From Bradyrhizobium cajani (GTDB taxonomy: Bacteria; Pseudomonadota; Alphaproteobacteria; Rhizobiales; Xanthobacteraceae): DNA of 64,000 nt. The translations under genes and the position numbers were made by a program. Positions within the stretch are counted from its first letter, which is position 1; each line of letters begins with the position of its first letter. Below the pieces are notes generated by a model. The model was not told the DNA's origin and did no database searches. It was given only the letters and a program-made list of their open reading frames with translations. This document shows, piece by piece, positions 1-7,115 of the stretch. The stretch spans positions 1 through 64,000 of the forward strand of contig NZ_WQNE01000034.1 in the NCBI RefSeq assembly GCF_009759665.1, read 5' to 3'.

Positions 1-31
1 CGCTACACCATCATGTGAGGGACGACCGCTT

Positions 32-100
32 GCCTTCCAATCAAGCCGCGCGACGCGCGCTATCAAATAGTGCCGTAGCTAGCGCGGCTGGTTGGAAGGC
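32..100. terminator. Long hairpin, possible bidirectional terminator
   Basis: The left arm at 32-51 and the right arm at 82-100 are inverted copies, pairing GCCTTCCAA with TTGGAAGGC and continuing through a GCCGCGC/GCGCGGC stem with a small bulge. It lies 33 bases beyond the stop codon of the nucleotidase gene at 133 on the minus strand. There is no clear T-run, so termination is inferred from position and stem strength. Confidence 0.45.
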
Positions 101-132
101 CTCAGCGGAGCCCGTTACCCCATCTACGAGCT

Positions 133-822
133 TCACCGCGACAGCCCGGCCAAGAACCCCGTCAGGTCATCCGTGACGTGATCGACATGGGCCGCGCCCC
201 GGCCCTCCAGCTCCCAATCCTCGCGCACCACTTCCTTGGTGCCGTCGGGCACCACCAGCACGGTGGTCATGCCGAGTTCGTGCGGGACGGTGAGATTGCG
301 CGCGAGATCCTCGAACATGGCGGCCCTGGTCGGATCGACCGCATGGTCGGCAAGAAATCTTTGATAGGTCTGTCGCGCCGGCTTCGGCTCGAAATTGGCG
401 GCGATGATGTCGAACACGCCGTCGAAATGCGTGGCGAGGCCAAGCCGCGCCAGCACCGCGTCGACATGGTCGACCGAGCCGTTGGTCAGGATCAGCTTGC
501 GCCCCGGCAGGCTCGCGATGGCTGTGCCGAGCGCCGGGTTCGGCTCCAGCGGCGAATGGTCGATCTTGTGGACGTAGGCGAGATAGTCGTCGGCGGAGAC
601 GCCATGCAGGGTCATCATGCCGCGCATGGTGGTGCCGAACCGCAGGTAATAGTCCTTCTGGATCCTGCGCGCTTCCTCGGGCGTCACGTTCAGCCAGCTC
701 GACACGAACTCGCCGATCCGCGCATCGACCTGCTGCCACAGATTGACGTGATGCGGATAGAGCGTGTTGTCGAGGTCGAACACCCAGGTGTCGATGTGGG
801 TGAAGGCGCGGGGAGATTTCAT
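133..822 (-). CDS. HAD-family pyrimidine 5'-nucleotidase-like hydrolase
   Basis: This 229-residue protein has the HAD motif I DLDNTLY at residues 16-22, motif II around LILTNGS near 110, and a distal Asp in MFEDL near 169. The family includes SDT1/PHM8-like pyrimidine 5'-nucleotidases, which dephosphorylate nucleoside monophosphates in the cytoplasm using an aspartyl-phosphate intermediate. The length is normal for HAD subfamily IA with a helical cap. It follows the DUF1036 gene on the same strand, but a repeat element of about 160 bases separates them, so co-transcription is uncertain. The exact substrate is inferred from family resemblance only. Confidence 0.85.
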   Translation of the reverse strand: MKSPRAFTHIDTWVFDLDNTLYPHHVNLWQQVDARIGEFVSSWLNVTPEEARRIQKDYYLRFGTTMRGMMTLHGVSADDYLAYVHKIDHSPLEPNPALGTAIASLPGRKLILTNGSVDHVDAVLARLGLATHFDGVFDIIAANFEPKPARQTYQRFLADHAVDPTRAAMFEDLARNLTVPHELGMTTVLVVPDGTKEVVREDWELEGRGAAHVDHVTDDLTGFLAGLSR

Positions 823-842
823 TGCGGCTCTCTCAACTCGTC

Positions 843-1006
843 ACTCCGGACAAGCGCAGCTCCTGGCAACGCGCAGCGTTGTCCGGAGCGGAGCGCAGAT
901 CCGGGACCCATAACCACAGGGAGTGGTTTGGCGAGGATTCGGAGTTGCCACTTCGCGCCACAACCTCTCCCTGTGGTTATGGGTCCCCGCGTTCGCGGGG
1001 ATGACG
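843..1006. repeat. Composite palindromic intergenic repeat, copy 1
   Basis: This stretch fills the gap between the nucleotidase and DUF1036 genes. It contains GGACAAGCGC, GATCCGGGACC, an internal inverted pair CATAACCACAGGGAG / CTCCCTGTGGTTATG, and GCGTTCGC, and ends in GGGGATGACGG. A second copy with the same order of blocks sits at 58824-58989. The structure is typical of non-coding palindromic mosaic elements in rhizobial genomes. Confidence 0.75.
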
Positions 1007-1035
1007 GCGGAGTGCGAGGCGCCATCATCATCACA

Positions 1036-2184
1036 TCACGGCATCGCAAAGCGCAGCGTCTTGCCGCCGCTCGCTACATCCACCACACCAAAACCCGTCA
1101 GCGCAAATCCGCGTGCCGCGCAATCGGTCTGCTCGTTGGTCTCGAACTTGGTCTCGCGCGTGCAGAGCTGCTTCTCGCCGCCCCAGTTCAGCGGCCTGTC
1201 CTTCAGCTTGATAACGCGGTTGTCGGCGTCGATGGCTTCCGCGAAGCTGAAGATCTGCTTCGGCTGGCCGGTCACATCAGGATGCAGGCAGGTCTTGGGA
1301 TCGATGCGATACCAGCCGCGGCTCGTCACCGATTTGCCGTCGTCTGTCGCGACTGCCGCCATTACCTTGTGCGGCGTGTCGTTGCACCAGGTCAGGCCGT
1401 TTGGAGACGGCGCCTGAGCCGCATCGACCATGGTCTTGAAGAGGTTCGGCGAGGAGATGACGTCGGACGACAGCCCGCGGCTCTTCAGGAAGGCGGCCAG
1501 CGCGCCTTGCGTCTTCGGCCCGTCGACGCCGTCGATCGCGCCGACGTCGTAACCCGCGATCACCAGCAGCCGCTGGATGCCGGCGAGGCGGGCCTGCTCG
1601 TCGTCATATTCGGAGTCCTCGGCGAGATAGGCGACCAAATTGCCGTCGGCGCCTTGCGTCGGCGTCACTTGCGTGAAAGCGGCCTGGGTCTGGCCGCTGC
1701 GGCACTGCCGCGCCGCCGCGATGACGAAATTGTCCTGCGCCACGCACAGCATGTCGCGGCCGTTCTGCGGGATCGGGGAGGCGCCATAGACGCCGAGCGC
1801 GCGGGCGTTGAGCAGGATGCGGTCGGCGGTCAGCGTGCCCTGCACCACCACGCGGCAGGTGGCGGGGTCGATCCGGAACCAGCCGCGCGTCGCGGTGGCC
1901 GCCTTGTCGTCGATGCCGATCGCGGCCTCGACGACATAGGACATGCGGTTGCAGATCTTGAGGTCGGCGAAGGCCGGCGCGGCGGAGAAGAAGAACGAGA
2001 CGACGGCTGCCGGCAGCGTCATCAGGAAACGGGTGAGGGGGGAGCGGCGTGGGCGCTGCTGTTTCAGCCCGTCATGGCCGGGCTTGACCCGGCCATCCAC
2101 GTGCGGCCGAGCATGCGGATCGGCGTGGATGCCCGGGTCAAGCCCGGGCATGACGACCTTCTTCCGCTGCTCGCGTTCGCTCAT
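1036..2184 (-). CDS. Secreted protein with two DUF1036 domains flanking a peptidoglycan-binding-like domain
   Basis: The mature part begins after a hydrophobic segment ending FSAAPAFA. It contains a DUF1036 unit (LKICNRMSYVVEAAIG, RGWFRIDPATC), a peptidoglycan-binding-like helical segment (GIQRLLVIAGYDVGAIDGVD), and a second DUF1036 unit (WCNDTPHKV, RGWYRIDPKTC). Paired cysteines in both units suggest disulfides in the periplasm. The role is unknown. The frame opens with GTG-ATG overlapping the argB stop, suggesting translational coupling, but about 54 residues then precede the signal peptide. Of these, 28 are encoded by a palindromic repeat (2071-2154). A later start at 2022 is possible, although no ribosome site is visible there. 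Confidence 0.75.
   Translation of the reverse strand: MSEREQRKKVVMPGLDPGIHADPHARPHVDGRVKPGHDGLKQQRPRRSPLTRFLMTLPAAVVSFFFSAAPAFADLKICNRMSYVVEAAIGIDDKAATATRGWFRIDPATCRVVVQGTLTADRILLNARALGVYGASPIPQNGRDMLCVAQDNFVIAAARQCRSGQTQAAFTQVTPTQGADGNLVAYLAEDSEYDDEQARLAGIQRLLVIAGYDVGAIDGVDGPKTQGALAAFLKSRGLSSDVISSPNLFKTMVDAAQAPSPNGLTWCNDTPHKVMAAVATDDGKSVTSRGWYRIDPKTCLHPDVTGQPKQIFSFAEAIDADNRVIKLKDRPLNWGGEKQLCTRETKFETNEQTDCAARGFALTGFGVVDVASGGKTLRFAMP
2071..2154. repeat. 84-bp palindromic element lying in frame in a coding sequence
   Basis: The ends are inverted copies, GTCATGGCCGGGC and GCCCGGGCATGAC, and the element has internal inverted symmetry. At 84 bases it is exactly 28 codons, and it is open on the minus strand in the frame of the DUF1036 gene, reading VMPGLDPGIHA... 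through RVKPGHD. The sequence is familiar as a dispersed alphaproteobacterial repeat. Confidence 0.75.
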
Positions 2185-3071
2185 CACTTGTGGATCAGCG
2201 TTCCCGTGCCCTGGTTGGTGAAGAGCTCGAGCAGCACCGCGTGCTGCATCTTGCCGTCGATGATGACGACGCCCTCGACGCCCTGTTCGAGCGCGTAGAT
2301 GCAGGTCTCGACCTTCGGGATCATGCCGCCGGAAATGGTGCCATCGGCGATCAGCTTGCGCGCGTCCTTGACCGAGAGCTGCGGGATCAGCTTCTTCGAC
2401 TTGTCGAGCACGCCCGGCACGTCGGTGAGCAGCAGCAGGCGCTTGGCCTTCAGCGCGCCGGCAACCGCACCGGCAAAGGTGTCGGCGTTGACGTTCAGCG
2501 TCTGGCCTTCCCTGGAGGTCGCGAGCGGCGCCAGCACCGGGATCAGCTCGTAGCCGATCAGCTGGTTGAGCAGCGTGAGGTCGACCTTCTCGGGGTCGCC
2601 GACGAAGCCGAGATCGACCGCCTTCTCGATATGCGAGTCCGGATCGATGATGGTCCGCGTCGTCTTCGACGCCTTCACCATGTTGCCGTCCTTGCCGGAC
2701 AGCCCCACGGCCTTGCCGCCGGCTTCGTTGATGTAGCCGACGATCTGCTTGTTGACGGAGCCGGCCAGCACCATCTCGACGATCTCGATGGTCGCGGCAT
2801 CGGTGATGCGCAGCCCTGCGGCGAATTCCGAGACGATGCCGAGGCGCTTGAGCATGGTCGCGATCTGCGGCCCGCCGCCATGCACCACCACCGGATTGAT
2901 CGCGGTCTGCTCGAGCAGCACGATGTCACGGGCAAAATTCTTCGCGGTCTCCTCGTCGCCCATGGCATGGCCGCCATATTTGATGACGATGGTTTCCTCG
3001 TCATACTGCTGCATGTGCGGCAGCGCTTCGGACAGGATGCGGGCCTGGTCGAGCGGGGAGATGTCGGTCAT
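2184..3071 (-). CDS. argB: Acetylglutamate kinase
   Basis: ArgB phosphorylates N-acetyl-L-glutamate with ATP, the second step of arginine synthesis, in the cytoplasm. The 295-residue protein has the amino-acid-kinase signatures IVIKYGGHAMGD near residue 28, the substrate loop VHGGGPQI near 63, and the C-terminal nucleotide-binding segment TDVPGVLD with SGGMIPKVE. Length is normal for the hexameric, arginine-inhibited type. It sits downstream of yihA and a DUF423 gene, with a 123-base gap from the latter. The following DUF1036 gene overlaps its stop codon. Confidence 0.97.
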   Translation of the reverse strand: MTDISPLDQARILSEALPHMQQYDEETIVIKYGGHAMGDEETAKNFARDIVLLEQTAINPVVVHGGGPQIATMLKRLGIVSEFAAGLRITDAATIEIVEMVLAGSVNKQIVGYINEAGGKAVGLSGKDGNMVKASKTTRTIIDPDSHIEKAVDLGFVGDPEKVDLTLLNQLIGYELIPVLAPLATSREGQTLNVNADTFAGAVAGALKAKRLLLLTDVPGVLDKSKKLIPQLSVKDARKLIADGTISGGMIPKVETCIYALEQGVEGVVIIDGKMQHAVLLELFTNQGTGTLIHK

Positions 3072-3194
3072 GAGGCGGATCTCGCTGGCGGGATACTCGG
3101 CCGCGTTCTATCCGATTGGCGGGCGAGGCGCAAAGCGTTGGTGGCATGCCGCGGCGTATCCCGGTGCTTTCGTAGCCCGGATGGAGCCTACGGG

Positions 3195-3557
3195 TCAGCG
3201 CTTCGCCACCATCGCCGCGACACTCACCGCCAGCCAGCCCAGGATCATCACCGTTCCGCCGGTCGGTGCCGCGTATGGAAACAGCGAGTGCCCGGCAAAT
3301 TGCCGCAAGGTGAGGTCGCCCGCGAACAGCGCGGCCCCCACAACGAAGCCGGATGCGGCGATCATGCCAATTCCGCCGTGCAGAAGTCCGCGCGCGAGCA
3401 GGGCGACGGCCGCAAGTATGGCGGTTGCATGAAACAGCAGCATGGCGCTCGCGGAGGCAAGCCGACTCGCATCGGCGCCATGGGCGGAGGCGGCGGCCAG
3501 CGCGACGCCGGCGGCGCCCATCAAACCGGCAAGCCCGATCAGCAGGCGAGCCATCAT
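3195..3557 (-). CDS. DUF423 family small membrane protein
   Basis: This 120-residue protein consists of four predicted membrane helices: ARLLIGLAGLMGAAGVALAA, the LFHATAILAAVALLARG region, GMIAASGFVVGAALFAGDL, and GGTVMILGWLAVSVAAMVA. It matches the DUF423/YgdD pattern, including FAGDL and PTGG. Function is unknown. Its ATG overlaps the yihA stop as ATGA, so the two genes are translationally coupled, as often found for this pair. The ATG-ATG start at 3557 is chosen because of that overlap. Confidence 0.85.
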   Translation of the reverse strand: MMARLLIGLAGLMGAAGVALAAASAHGADASRLASASAMLLFHATAILAAVALLARGLLHGGIGMIAASGFVVGAALFAGDLTLRQFAGHSLFPYAAPTGGTVMILGWLAVSVAAMVAKR

Positions 3558-4207
3558 GCGCTCCGCTCTTCCAGCAGCTTCGCCATCGCGGCGCGCAGCT
3601 CGGCCATGCCGGTCGAGCTGCGCGACGAGGTCGCCAGCACGTGCGGGAAGGCGGCCGGATGCTTGGCCAGCGCAGCCTCGGTCTCGGCAATGCGCGACTG
3701 AAGCTCGGCAGCCTTCACCTGGTCCGCCTTGGTCAGCACGACCTGGTAGCTGACGGCGGCGCGGTCCAGCGTCTTCAGGATCTCGAGGTCGACGTCCTTC
3801 AGCCCGTGCCGTGCGTCGATCAGCACGTAGATGCGCGCGAGGCTGGCGCGTCCCAGCAGGAATTTGTGGATCAGCTCGGTCCAGGACGCGACCTGGCTCT
3901 TCGGCGCCTTGGCGTAGCCATAGCCGGGCATGTCGACGAGACGCAGGTCGGTTTTGCCGGGGACCTCGAAGAAGATCAGCTCCTGGGTGCGGCCCGGCGT
4001 ATGCGAGGTGCGCGCCAGCGCGTTGCGCCCCGTGAGCGCGTTGATCAGGCTGGACTTGCCGACATTGGAGCGCCCGGCGAAGGCGATCTCGAGGCCCGCC
4101 ATCGGCGGCAGCGTCTGGATCGAGGGCGAGGCCCAGATGAACTGCCAGTCGCGCGCGAACAGCTTTCGCCCGGCCTCGATCAGCTTCGCATCTTTGTTGT
4201 CGGTCAT
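3554..4207 (-). CDS. yihA: Ribosome biogenesis GTP-binding protein YihA/YsxC (EngB)
   Basis: This is a TRAFAC-class GTPase involved in assembly of the large ribosomal subunit. The 217-residue protein shows G1 GRSNVGKS at 45-52, G2 in SHTPGRTQ, G3 DMPGYGYAK, and G4 TKAD. The reading frame stays open to 4312, but the extra 35 codons are entirely repeat sequence at 4227-4306, so the ATG at 4207 (MTDNKDAK) is taken as the start. It follows yidC and precedes DUF423 and argB in the same direction. Confidence 0.95.
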   Translation of the reverse strand: MTDNKDAKLIEAGRKLFARDWQFIWASPSIQTLPPMAGLEIAFAGRSNVGKSSLINALTGRNALARTSHTPGRTQELIFFEVPGKTDLRLVDMPGYGYAKAPKSQVASWTELIHKFLLGRASLARIYVLIDARHGLKDVDLEILKTLDRAAVSYQVVLTKADQVKAAELQSRIAETEAALAKHPAAFPHVLATSSRSSTGMAELRAAMAKLLEERSA

Positions 4208-4226
4208 GCGAAGCTCTTTGCTTGCT

Positions 4227-4306
4227 GTCATTCCGGGATGGTCCGAAGGACCAGACCCGGAATCTCGAGATTCCGGGTTCGATGCTGCGCATCGCCCCGG
4301 AATGAC
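4227..4306. repeat. Palindromic element between yidC and yihA
   Basis: The ends GTCATTCCGGG and CCCCGGAATGAC are inverted, with internal hairpins GGTCCGAAGGACC and CCCGGAATCTCGAGATTCCGGG. It occupies almost all of the yidC-yihA gap and is open in the yihA frame, which falsely lengthens that reading frame. A related element with the same ends lies at 8672-8770. Confidence 0.8.
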
Positions 4307-4312
4307 GGACAC

Positions 4313-6163
4313 TTACGTCGCCTTCCGCGCGAACGTCGCCTTGAGATTGTCGAACAGCTCCACCTTCACGCCGTTGCGGCGCATGATGTAGCTCTGCTGA
4401 ATCACCGAGAGCAGATTGTTCCAGGCCCAGTAGATCACGAGGCCTGCCGGGAAGCCGGCCAGCATGAAGGTGAAGATCAGCGGCATCCAGTTGAAGATCA
4501 TCTGCTGCGTCGGATCCGGCGGCGTCGGGTTCAGCTTCATCTGGAACCACATCGTGATGCCCATGATGATCGGCCAGATGCCGAGCGCGAGATAGTGGCC
4601 GAACACCGGGATCGTGGTCGGATCGAACGGGATCAGGCCGAACAGGTTGAAGAGATTGGTCGGATCCGGCGCGGAGAGGTCCTTGATCCAGCCGTAGAAC
4701 GGCGCGTGCCGCATCTCGATGGTGACGAACAGCACCTTGTAGAGCGAGAAGAACACGGGGATCTGGATCACCACGGGAAGACAGCCGGCGACCGGATTGA
4801 TCTTCTCCTTGCGGTAGATCTCCATCATCTCCTGCTGCTGCTTCACCTTGTCGTCGGGATAGCGCTCCTTCAGCGCCTGAAGCTGCGGCTGGATCGACTT
4901 CATCTTCGCCATCGAGGCGTAGGACTTGTTCGCCAGCGGGAAGAACAGCAGCTTCACGATCACGGTGACGAGCAGGATCGAGATGCCGAAATTACCGAAG
5001 AAGCGGTAGAAGAAGTCGAGGCCGAGGAACATCGGCTTGGTGATGAAGTAGAACCAGCCCCAGTCGATCAGCAGATCGAAATGGTTGAGGCCGAGCTCCT
5101 TGTTGTAGCCGCCGAGGCCGGCGAACGGGAACACGCCGACGACGCCGGCTTCCTTGGCGCCGGCGAACAGCCGCGCATTCGCGGTGGCGGTGCCGCCGAT
5201 CGCGACGGTGACGGGATCGAGCAGGTAATCGGTCTGGTAGGTGTGGAGGTTGCCGGCCGGGTTCGAGGAGAAGCGTGCCTGCAGCTTGGCATTGGTGTCG
5301 GGCAGCAGCGCCGAGGCCCAGTACTTGTCGGTGATGCCGAGCCAGCCGTTGGTGACATTGTTGAAGTTCACCTGCTTGGCTTCGTCGACCTTCTTGTAGG
5401 CGTATTCCTGCAAGCCCTGGTCGCCGAGATAGCCGATCAGGCCTTCATGCAGGATGTAATAGCCCGAAACCTGCGGCGCGCCGTGGCGCGAGATCAGCGC
5501 GAACGGATAGAGCGTAACAGGCGCATTGCCGACATTGCTCACCTCATCCTTGACGGTGAAGAGATAATGGTCGTCGACCGCAATGGTGCGGCGGAAGGTG
5601 AGGCCGTCGCCATTGTCCCATTTCAGCACCACAGGCGTCGTCGGCGTCAGGCTGCCGCTGCCGTCCTGCTGCCAGACGGTCTGGGCGTCAGGCATCTTCG
5701 CCGTCACGCCCGTCGCCGCCACCCAGCCGAATTCGGCGTAATAGGGCTCCGCGGTGCCCGAGGGGGAATAGAGGATGATCGGCGGCGATTTCGGGTCGAC
5801 GGTTTCTCGGAATTGCACCAGCGCGATGTCGTCGATGCGGCCGCCCTTCAGCGAAATGCTGCCGACAATCCGCGGCGTCTCGATCTTCACGCGCGGGCTG
5901 GCTGCAATGGCGGTCTCGCGGGCAACGACCGGCTGAGCCTGGTTCGCGGCCGGCGTCGACGGTTGAGCCGCGCCGCCGGGCTGCGGCGCGCTGCCCGGTG
6001 TCGCGGTGGCGGTCGGCTGCGGCGTGGTCTTCTGGAGCTCGGTCTGCGCCTGCTGCTGGGCGCGCTGCTTCTCCATCTGCGGCACGTTGTAGAAATATTG
6101 CCAGGCGATCAGCACCAGGCCGGACAGAATGACGGCGAGGATGGTATTGCGATTGTCGGTCAT
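4313..6163 (-). CDS. yidC: Membrane protein insertase YidC
   Basis: YidC/Oxa1 inserts and folds inner-membrane proteins, alone or with SecYEG. The 616-residue protein has an N-terminal anchor (TILAVILSGLVLIAWQYFYN), a Pro/Gln/Ala-rich linker, and a large periplasmic beta domain ending near AGLGGYNKEL. The conserved membrane core follows, including FGISILLVTVIVKLLFFPLA, the cytoplasmic hairpin KSIQPQLQALKERYPDDKVK, PVAGCLPVVIQIPVFFSLYKVL, and a C-terminal NLLSVIQQ segment. The ATG at 6163 (MTDNRNTI) is preferred over upstream in-frame codons that overlap rnpA. No yidD gene lies between rnpA and yidC. Confidence 0.97.
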   Translation of the reverse strand: MTDNRNTILAVILSGLVLIAWQYFYNVPQMEKQRAQQQAQTELQKTTPQPTATATPGSAPQPGGAAQPSTPAANQAQPVVARETAIAASPRVKIETPRIVGSISLKGGRIDDIALVQFRETVDPKSPPIILYSPSGTAEPYYAEFGWVAATGVTAKMPDAQTVWQQDGSGSLTPTTPVVLKWDNGDGLTFRRTIAVDDHYLFTVKDEVSNVGNAPVTLYPFALISRHGAPQVSGYYILHEGLIGYLGDQGLQEYAYKKVDEAKQVNFNNVTNGWLGITDKYWASALLPDTNAKLQARFSSNPAGNLHTYQTDYLLDPVTVAIGGTATANARLFAGAKEAGVVGVFPFAGLGGYNKELGLNHFDLLIDWGWFYFITKPMFLGLDFFYRFFGNFGISILLVTVIVKLLFFPLANKSYASMAKMKSIQPQLQALKERYPDDKVKQQQEMMEIYRKEKINPVAGCLPVVIQIPVFFSLYKVLFVTIEMRHAPFYGWIKDLSAPDPTNLFNLFGLIPFDPTTIPVFGHYLALGIWPIIMGITMWFQMKLNPTPPDPTQQMIFNWMPLIFTFMLAGFPAGLVIYWAWNNLLSVIQQSYIMRRNGVKVELFDNLKATFARKAT

Positions 6164-6179
6164 CTCTATTGTCTCGTCA

Positions 6180-6581
6180 TCAATCCGGTTTGCGGCTGGC
6201 AGGGCCGGGCCGCGGGCCATGCCCTTTGCCCGGTGCCTTGCCCGGACCCTTGGCCGTATGCCGCGCGGGCTTCGTGAACGCTATGCGCAGATCGTCGAGC
6301 ATGGTCGCGAAGGGGCGCGAGAGCGCGTCCCTTCGGCCGACCAACACATAATCATGATGGGGCTGCATCGACACCGGATCGAGCCGCTTCACCAATTCGC
6401 GAAGCCGGCGCCGGATGCGATTGCGCTCGGGGGCGTTGCCGTTCTTTTTGGTAACGGTGAAGCCGATCCGGATCGGGCCGCTGTCGTCGCGGTGGCGGCT
6501 TTGCAGGATGAACGCGGGACTATTCACCCGCGCGCCATTGGCAACGGCGAGGAAATCCGCCCGCTGCCTCAGCCGATCCAT
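6180..6581 (-). CDS. rnpA: Ribonuclease P protein component
   Basis: RnpA binds the RNase P RNA and aids 5' maturation of tRNA precursors. The 133-residue protein has the family core: FAVANGAR-like N-terminus, GFTVTKKNGNAPERNRIRRR (the RNR motif near residues 53-60), then RELVKRL and DYVLVGRRDA. The last 30 residues are a basic Gly/Pro/Lys-rich tail (KGPGKAPGKGHGPRPG) that is longer than in most homologues and probably unstructured. It lies 27 bases after rpmH and 16 before yidC, consistent with one transcript. Confidence 0.95.
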   Translation of the reverse strand: MDRLRQRADFLAVANGARVNSPAFILQSRHRDDSGPIRIGFTVTKKNGNAPERNRIRRRLRELVKRLDPVSMQPHHDYVLVGRRDALSRPFATMLDDLRIAFTKPARHTAKGPGKAPGKGHGPRPGPASRKPD

Positions 6582-6608
6582 GATGAAATCCCAAAAAGGG
6601 GGTCCGGC

Positions 6609-6743
6609 TCAGGCGCTCAGACGCTTGCGGCCGCGGGCGCGGCGGGCGGCGAGGACCTTGCGGCCGCCGGCAGTGGCGAGGCGGGCACGGAAGCCGTGAC
6701 GGCGCTTGCGCACCAGTTTGCTGGGTTGATAAGTCCGCTTCAC
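6609..6743 (-). CDS. rpmH: 50S ribosomal protein L34
   Basis: This 44-residue basic protein has the L34 signature KRTYQPSKLVRKRRHGFRAR followed by TAGGRKVLAARRARGRKRL. It starts at GTG (6743), chosen because the canonical sequence begins at MKRTYQ and a GGAG ribosome site lies a few bases upstream. A longer frame open upstream is not supported by the family. It is the first gene of the rpmH-rnpA-yidC-yihA block. Confidence 0.95.
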   Translation of the reverse strand: MKRTYQPSKLVRKRRHGFRARLATAGGRKVLAARRARGRKRLSA

Positions 6744-6884
6744 GGGTTTTTCTCCGCTGACCGGGCAATTTGCCTGTAGAATTGATGGTAAAGTCCGGAA
6801 GATGCGGCCCAAAACGGGCCCTTTTCGGCCCCAAGAGAGCCGCTCCCGGCGTCACACCGGGTTCATCGCGGACAATTCGCGCGG

Positions 6885-6913
6885 CTTATAAGGGAGCGTC
6901 TTGTTTTCGTCAA
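6885..6913 (-). promoter_or_regulatory. Sigma-70-type promoter for rpmH
   Basis: On the minus strand TTGACG (6913-6908) and TATAAG (6890-6885) are separated by exactly 17 bases. Transcription would begin near 6878, giving a leader of about 135 bases before the rpmH GTG. This is one of the closest matches to the consensus in the window, consistent with a highly expressed ribosomal gene. Confidence 0.7.
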
Positions 6914-7115
6914 CGCCGCACAAGGGCGCGATTCCGGTGAATATCGCTGTTTGTGCGGGGTTTTTAACCCTTGAGGTAGCGACTCGCCGCTTCAGCGCTT
7001 ACATCCCACCTTGGCAGATTAGCGATCCGTAATTTGACCGGGCCGGGGGCGGATCGCATCCTTCATAAGCCAAGGTAGCGGCAGGGTAGCAAGCAAGGCA
7101 CCGAGGGCGGATTTC

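Noticed and set aside
1..18. A plus-strand frame ending ...YTIM and TGA at the window start
   Set aside because: Only five codons are visible. It may be the end of a gene upstream, and the hairpin at 32-100 would fit that, but nothing supports it.
843..1006. CRISPR-like repeats among the palindromic elements
   Set aside because: Copies are single, far apart and without regular spacers or cas genes. They are dispersed intergenic palindromes.
178..2298. Very long plus-strand open frame (over 700 codons)
   Set aside because: It lies antisense to the nucleotidase, DUF1036 and part of argB genes, crosses two repeats, and its translation is rich in Arg/His/Asp with no domains. It is a GC-codon shadow.
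3353..6277. 974-codon plus-strand open frame
   Set aside because: It is antisense to yidC, yihA and the DUF423 gene and of low complexity (His/Asp/Arg). A shadow of high-GC coding on the other strand.
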